Part shown: piece by piece, positions 4,038 through 7,862 of the stretch
Layout: the number at the start of each line of letters is the position of its first letter
Numbering within the stretch: the first letter of the stretch is position 1
Assembly: GCA_023393655.1 (NCBI GenBank)
Contig: JAEWKP010000357.1
Location: forward strand, 1 to 7,862
Origin: Pseudomonadota bacterium
GTDB lineage: Bacteria; Pseudomonadota; Alphaproteobacteria; Rhizobiales; Beijerinckiaceae
Length of the DNA stretch: 7,862 bases
Direction: 5' to 3'
Made by a program: the position numbers and the translations under genes
The notes under the pieces: generated by a model
Databases searched by the model: none
Seen by the model: the letters and a program-made list of their open reading frames with translations, nothing else
Told to the model about the DNA's origin: nothing

Positions 4038-6542
4038 ATGAGCGGCACCACGGCGACCAATACGATCGATCGCTCCGACAAGCCGGGCCATATCGGGATC
4101 ATCCTGTTCGTGGCCGCCCTGCTCGTGGGCGCGGCGATCGCGCTCGGCTTCCTCGCCAATGAATGGGCGCAGCCGCTGATCCTCGGCCTGCTCGCCCTGC
4201 TGTCGGTCGTCGGCGTCTTCGGGCTCTTCGCCTTCGCCATCGGACTCGTGCAGTTTTCCGGCCGCGCCGCCCGCAACGACCTGACCAAGGCTGTCGTCGA
4301 CGGCGCCGATGACGGCATCGTCGTGACCGAGAGCGAAAACGAGATCGTCTATGCCAACGAGGCCTATCTGGCGCTGGCGGGCGCGACAGGCGCCAACGAC
4401 CTCAAGCCCGTCGGCCGCCTGCTGACCGGCCGCGCCGACGTCTCCGAAGCGATCTACCGGCTCGCCACCGCCGCCCGCGAGCACCGTCGCCTCGTCGAGG
4501 AGGTGCGCCTTGAGCCCGCCCTGAACGGACGCGGCGAGGTCGGCTGGTACCGTGTCCGCGTCTCGCCCGTCCGCCGCGAGGCGTCGACCGCGACGCTCTG
4601 GTCGGTCGCCGCCATCACGCCCGAACGCGAGCGCCAGGAGAACGCCTTCCAGGAACTCCAGCACGCGATCGACTATCTCGACCACGCCCCGGCCGGGTTC
4701 ATCTCGATCGATGCCGATGGCGAGATCTCCTATCTCAATGCGACTCTCTCCGGCTGGCTCGATTTCGACCTCGCCCGCTTCGGTTCCGGCGGCCTGCATC
4801 TCGACGATGTCTGCACGCCCTCTGCGGCCGCCCTGCTCCAGGCGATCCGCGGCCAGCCCGGCGATGTCCGCGTCGAGGTCCTCGATGTCGACCTGAAGCG
4901 CCGCAACGGCGCCCCCCTGCCCGTGCGCCTGCACCATCAGGTCGCCTTCGGGCAGGACGGTCGCGCCGGCCCCTCGCGCACCCTCGTCCTCAACCGTACG
5001 GCCGGCGAGGCCGGCTCCGACGGCGGCAGCGACGCCGAGGTCCGTTTCGCCCGGTTCTTCCATTCGACGCCGATGGCGATCGCCACCATCGACGAGGCCG
5101 GCGCCATCCTGCATTCCAACGCCGCCTTCGCCCGCCTGATCCCGGCGGGCCTGCGGCCGCAGACCATCCACGACCTCGTCGCCTCCGGCGCCGGTCTCGA
5201 TGCGGCGCTGGCCGAGGTCGTCGCCGGGCGCTCGGGTGGCGCCCCGCTGGATCTGGCGCTCGCCGGTGAGGACGGTCGTTCGGCCAAGCTCTACCTCACG
5301 CCCGTGGCCGGCACCGAAGGCGGCGACGGCGAGCGCGCCATCGTCTACGCGCTGGAGACCACGGCCGAGCGCAAGCTGCGCGACAACATGGACCAGGCCG
5401 GCAAGATGCAGGCGGTCGGCCAGCTCGCCGGCGGCATCGCGCACGACTTCAACAACGTGCTGCAGGTCATCATCAACGCCTCCGAGTTCCTGCTGGCGAG
5501 CCACCGGCCGACCGATCCGTCCTTCCCCGACATCATGCAGATCAAGCAGAACGCCTACCGCGCCGCAGCGCTGGTGCGGCAGCTGCTCGCCTTCTCGCGC
5601 CGCCAGACCCTGCGCCCGCAGGTGCTGGAGCTCGGCGAGGTGCTCTCCGACCTCTCGCTGATGCTGAAGCGCGTCGTCGCCGACAAGGTCACGCTCGACG
5701 TCCGCCAGGGCCGCGATCTCTGGCCGGTCAAGGCCGATCTCGGCCAGCTTGAGCAGGTTATCGTCAACCTCGCCGTCAACGCCCGCGACGCCATGCCGGA
5801 CGGTGGCAAGCTCGCGGTCCGTACCCGCAACGTCACCCGCGAGGACTGCGCCTCCTTCGGCCATGAGGCCCTGCCGGCCGACGATTACGTGCTGCTGGAG
5901 GTCGAGGATACCGGCACCGGTATCCCGCAGGAGCATCTCGACAAGATCTTCGAGCCCTTCTTCACCACGAAGGAGGTCGGCAAGGGCACCGGTCTCGGCC
6001 TCTCCATGGTCTACGGCATCGTCAAGCAGACCGGTGGCTATGTCTTCGTCGACTCGACCATCGGCAAGGGCACGAATTTCCGCATCTTCCTGCCGCGCCA
6101 TGTCCCGAGCCAGGAGGAGATCGCCGCCGAGGCCGCGGCCAAGGAAGCACCGAAGAAGCTCGCTGCCGACCACACCGGCGCCGGCGTCATTCTGCTGGTC
6201 GAGGACGAGGATGCGGTGCGCGCGCTCAACGCCCGCATGCTGGTCTCGCGCGGCTATACCGTCCACGAGGCCGCCTCGGGCGTCGAGGCACTCGACCTCT
6301 TCCTGCAGAACGACGGCAAGATCGACCTCGTCGTCTCCGACGTGGTGATGCCGGAGATGGATGGCCCGACCCTGCTCGGCGAACTCCGCAAGCGCAACCC
6401 GGACACCAAGGTCGTCTTCGTCTCCGGCTATGCCGAGGAGGCCTTCCGCAAGAACTTGCCCGAAGGCGAGGAATTCCACTTCTTGCCCAAGCCCTTCACG
6501 ATGAAGCAGCTCGTCGAGACGGTGAAGGCGGCGATGGGCTGA
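4038..6542 (+). CDS. cckA: Cell-cycle hybrid histidine kinase CckA
   Basis: CckA is the membrane-bound kinase/phosphatase that feeds phosphate through ChpT to CtrA and CpdR in alphaproteobacteria. The 834-residue protein has two membrane helices (about 19-40 and 46-73). Three PAS-like regions follow (about 82-195, 206-320 and 334-445). The dimerisation domain has the phospho-accepting histidine H469 in KMQAVGQLAGGIAHDFNN, the CckA-type H-box. The ATPase domain has its N-box around N581 (NLAVNARDAMPDGG), G1 DTGTGIP from D624, FEPFFTT, and G2 GKGTGLGL near 648. The C-terminal receiver domain has acidic residues E722/D723, phospho-acceptor D768, S796 and K818, all intact. The sequence after HDFNN reads VLQVI rather than the more common LLTAI, so a close CckA paralogue is possible. 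The ATG at 4038 has only a weak ribosome site. It lies 72 bases after flhB on the same strand, with a hairpin between, and has a strong hairpin after its stop. Confidence 0.86.
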   Translation: MSGTTATNTIDRSDKPGHIGIILFVAALLVGAAIALGFLANEWAQPLILGLLALLSVVGVFGLFAFAIGLVQFSGRAARNDLTKAVVDGADDGIVVTESENEIVYANEAYLALAGATGANDLKPVGRLLTGRADVSEAIYRLATAAREHRRLVEEVRLEPALNGRGEVGWYRVRVSPVRREASTATLWSVAAITPERERQENAFQELQHAIDYLDHAPAGFISIDADGEISYLNATLSGWLDFDLARFGSGGLHLDDVCTPSAAALLQAIRGQPGDVRVEVLDVDLKRRNGAPLPVRLHHQVAFGQDGRAGPSRTLVLNRTAGEAGSDGGSDAEVRFARFFHSTPMAIATIDEAGAILHSNAAFARLIPAGLRPQTIHDLVASGAGLDAALAEVVAGRSGGAPLDLALAGEDGRSAKLYLTPVAGTEGGDGERAIVYALETTAERKLRDNMDQAGKMQAVGQLAGGIAHDFNNVLQVIINASEFLLASHRPTDPSFPDIMQIKQNAYRAAALVRQLLAFSRRQTLRPQVLELGEVLSDLSLMLKRVVADKVTLDVRQGRDLWPVKADLGQLEQVIVNLAVNARDAMPDGGKLAVRTRNVTREDCASFGHEALPADDYVLLEVEDTGTGIPQEHLDKIFEPFFTTKEVGKGTGLGLSMVYGIVKQTGGYVFVDSTIGKGTNFRIFLPRHVPSQEEIAAEAAAKEAPKKLAADHTGAGVILLVEDEDAVRALNARMLVSRGYTVHEAASGVEALDLFLQNDGKIDLVVSDVVMPEMDGPTLLGELRKRNPDTKVVFVSGYAEEAFRKNLPEGEEFHFLPKPFTMKQLVETVKAAMG

Positions 6543-6549
6543 AGACCGG

Positions 6550-6574
6550 CGGCGCCCGGGCGATCCGGGCGCCG
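6550..6574 (+). terminator. Strong GC hairpin after cckA (likely terminator)
   Basis: CGGCGCCCGG (6550-6559) and CCGGGCGCCG (6565-6574) form a perfect 10-bp stem around GCGAT, starting eight bases after the cckA stop. The T-tract is missing (TACTCCGCT follows), as is common for GC-rich genomes. The position at the end of cckA, before an independent recA promoter region, supports termination. Rho-assisted ending or 3'-end protection are alternatives. Confidence 0.6.
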
Positions 6575-6599
6575 TACTCCGCTGTGGCCACCCTGCCCG

Positions 6600-6636
6600 T
6601 GACAGCTCCTGACACCCCTCCTGACAGAAACTGACA
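6600..6636 (+). repeat. Four phased TGACA motifs upstream of recA
   Basis: TGACA occurs at 6600-6604, 6610-6614, 6622-6626 and 6632-6636, with spacings of 10, 12 and 10 bases, or about one helical turn each. The three downstream copies are preceded by C (CTGACA). The array ends four bases before the SOS box. The motif resembles a -35 element (TTGACA) but no matching -10 is evident. It may be an array of sites for a regulator on one face of the helix. Function unknown. Confidence 0.4.
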
Positions 6637-6640
6637 CGGA

Positions 6641-6655
6641 GAACAAAAAAAGAAC
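6641..6655 (+). promoter_or_regulatory. LexA/SOS box GAAC-N7-GAAC of recA
   Basis: GAAC (6641-6644), seven A bases, GAAC (6652-6655). This is an exact match to the alphaproteobacterial SOS operator, known as GTTC-N7-GTTC on the other strand, and it lies 84 bases before the recA start. Two more GAAC words follow at 6660 and 6666 but not at N7 spacing. LexA repression of recA, relieved on DNA damage, is expected. The promoter elements are unclear: TTGCGA at 6656-6661 could be a -35, with no good -10 at the right distance. Confidence 0.8.
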
Positions 6656-6725
6656 TTGCGAACAGGAACAAATCGTGACCATCCTCATGTCAAGACGCAT
6701 TGAGATGTCCCCGTCGCCCTGCCAT

Positions 6726-6731
6726 AAGGAG
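6726..6731 (+). promoter_or_regulatory. Ribosome binding site of recA
   Basis: AAGGAG sits eight bases before the GTG at 6740 and settles that start over the internal ATG at codon 14 (6779), which has no comparable site. Confidence 0.75.
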
Positions 6732-6739
6732 CCCGAACC

Positions 6740-7825
<1,086 letters not shown>

Positions 7826-7838
7826 CCCCGAACACAGC

Positions 7839-7862
7839 CGTCATTCCGGACAAGCCGCGAAG
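7839..7862. repeat. Possible start of a dispersed intergenic palindromic repeat (cut by window end)
   Basis: Fourteen bases after the recA stop the sequence reads CGTCATTCCGGACAAGCC and then GCGAAG at the window edge. Words of this type (CGTCATTCCGGA...) open REP-like hairpin repeats found many times between genes in Bosea, Bradyrhizobium and related genomes. The matching right arm would lie outside the window, so this rests on resemblance only. It could also serve as the recA transcript end. Confidence 0.4.

Noticed and set aside
2880..6671. Stop-free reading frame of 1263 codons on the minus strand across flhB and cckA
   Set aside because: It lies wholly opposite two well-supported genes. 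Its translation is low-complexity, rich in D, E, G, R and H with no recognisable domain. Long antisense open frames are expected opposite GC-rich genes because the third-position GC bias suppresses stops there.
6688..6693. TGTCAA (TTGACA on the minus strand) as a -35 element for a divergent promoter before recA
   Set aside because: No -10 element is visible at 16-18 bases, and there is no minus-strand gene it could serve in this window.

Overview
The window is a GC-rich stretch with strongly GC-biased third codon positions. It most likely comes from an alphaproteobacterium of the Hyphomicrobiales (Rhizobiales), perhaps near Bosea or Methylobacterium. Four things point there: the FliO, FliQ and FlgC sequence types, a CckA-type hybrid kinase, a CtrA-type site (TTAA-N7-TTAA) in a flagellar promoter, and the alphaproteobacterial SOS operator (GAAC-N7-GAAC) before recA. 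The genus is a guess.

Layout: (1) Positions 1-359, minus strand: the N-terminal part of a divergent fliO, cut by the window edge. (2) Positions 360-580: a divergent control region with a 7-bp inverted repeat, a 16-bp perfect palindrome, a full CtrA-type box and two small hairpins before flgB. (3) Positions 581-3965, plus strand: a compact flagellar operon flgB-flgC-fliE-fliQ-fliR-flhB, coding for proximal rod parts, the basal-body adaptor and three components of the flagellar type III export gate. (4) Positions 4038-6542: an 834-residue membrane-bound PAS/histidine kinase/receiver protein, called CckA. (5) Positions 6543-6739: a strong GC hairpin, four helically phased TGACA motifs, an SOS box and a good ribosome binding site. 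(6) Positions 6740-7825: full-length recA. (7) Positions 7839-7862: the start of what looks like a dispersed intergenic repeat, cut by the window end.

How the genes fit together: rod and export-gate proteins are made from one operon whose promoter carries a CtrA-type site. CckA is the kinase at the top of the CckA-ChpT-CtrA phosphorelay, so this locus holds both a probable CtrA target and the kinase that controls CtrA activity. recA appears to be a separate transcription unit under LexA control.

I see no new defence, mobile or biosynthetic system. The points worth following up are regulatory: the CtrA box and palindrome, a possible 21-codon leader ORF whose stop overlaps the cckA start, the TGACA array before recA, and start-site questions for fliO and fliR.
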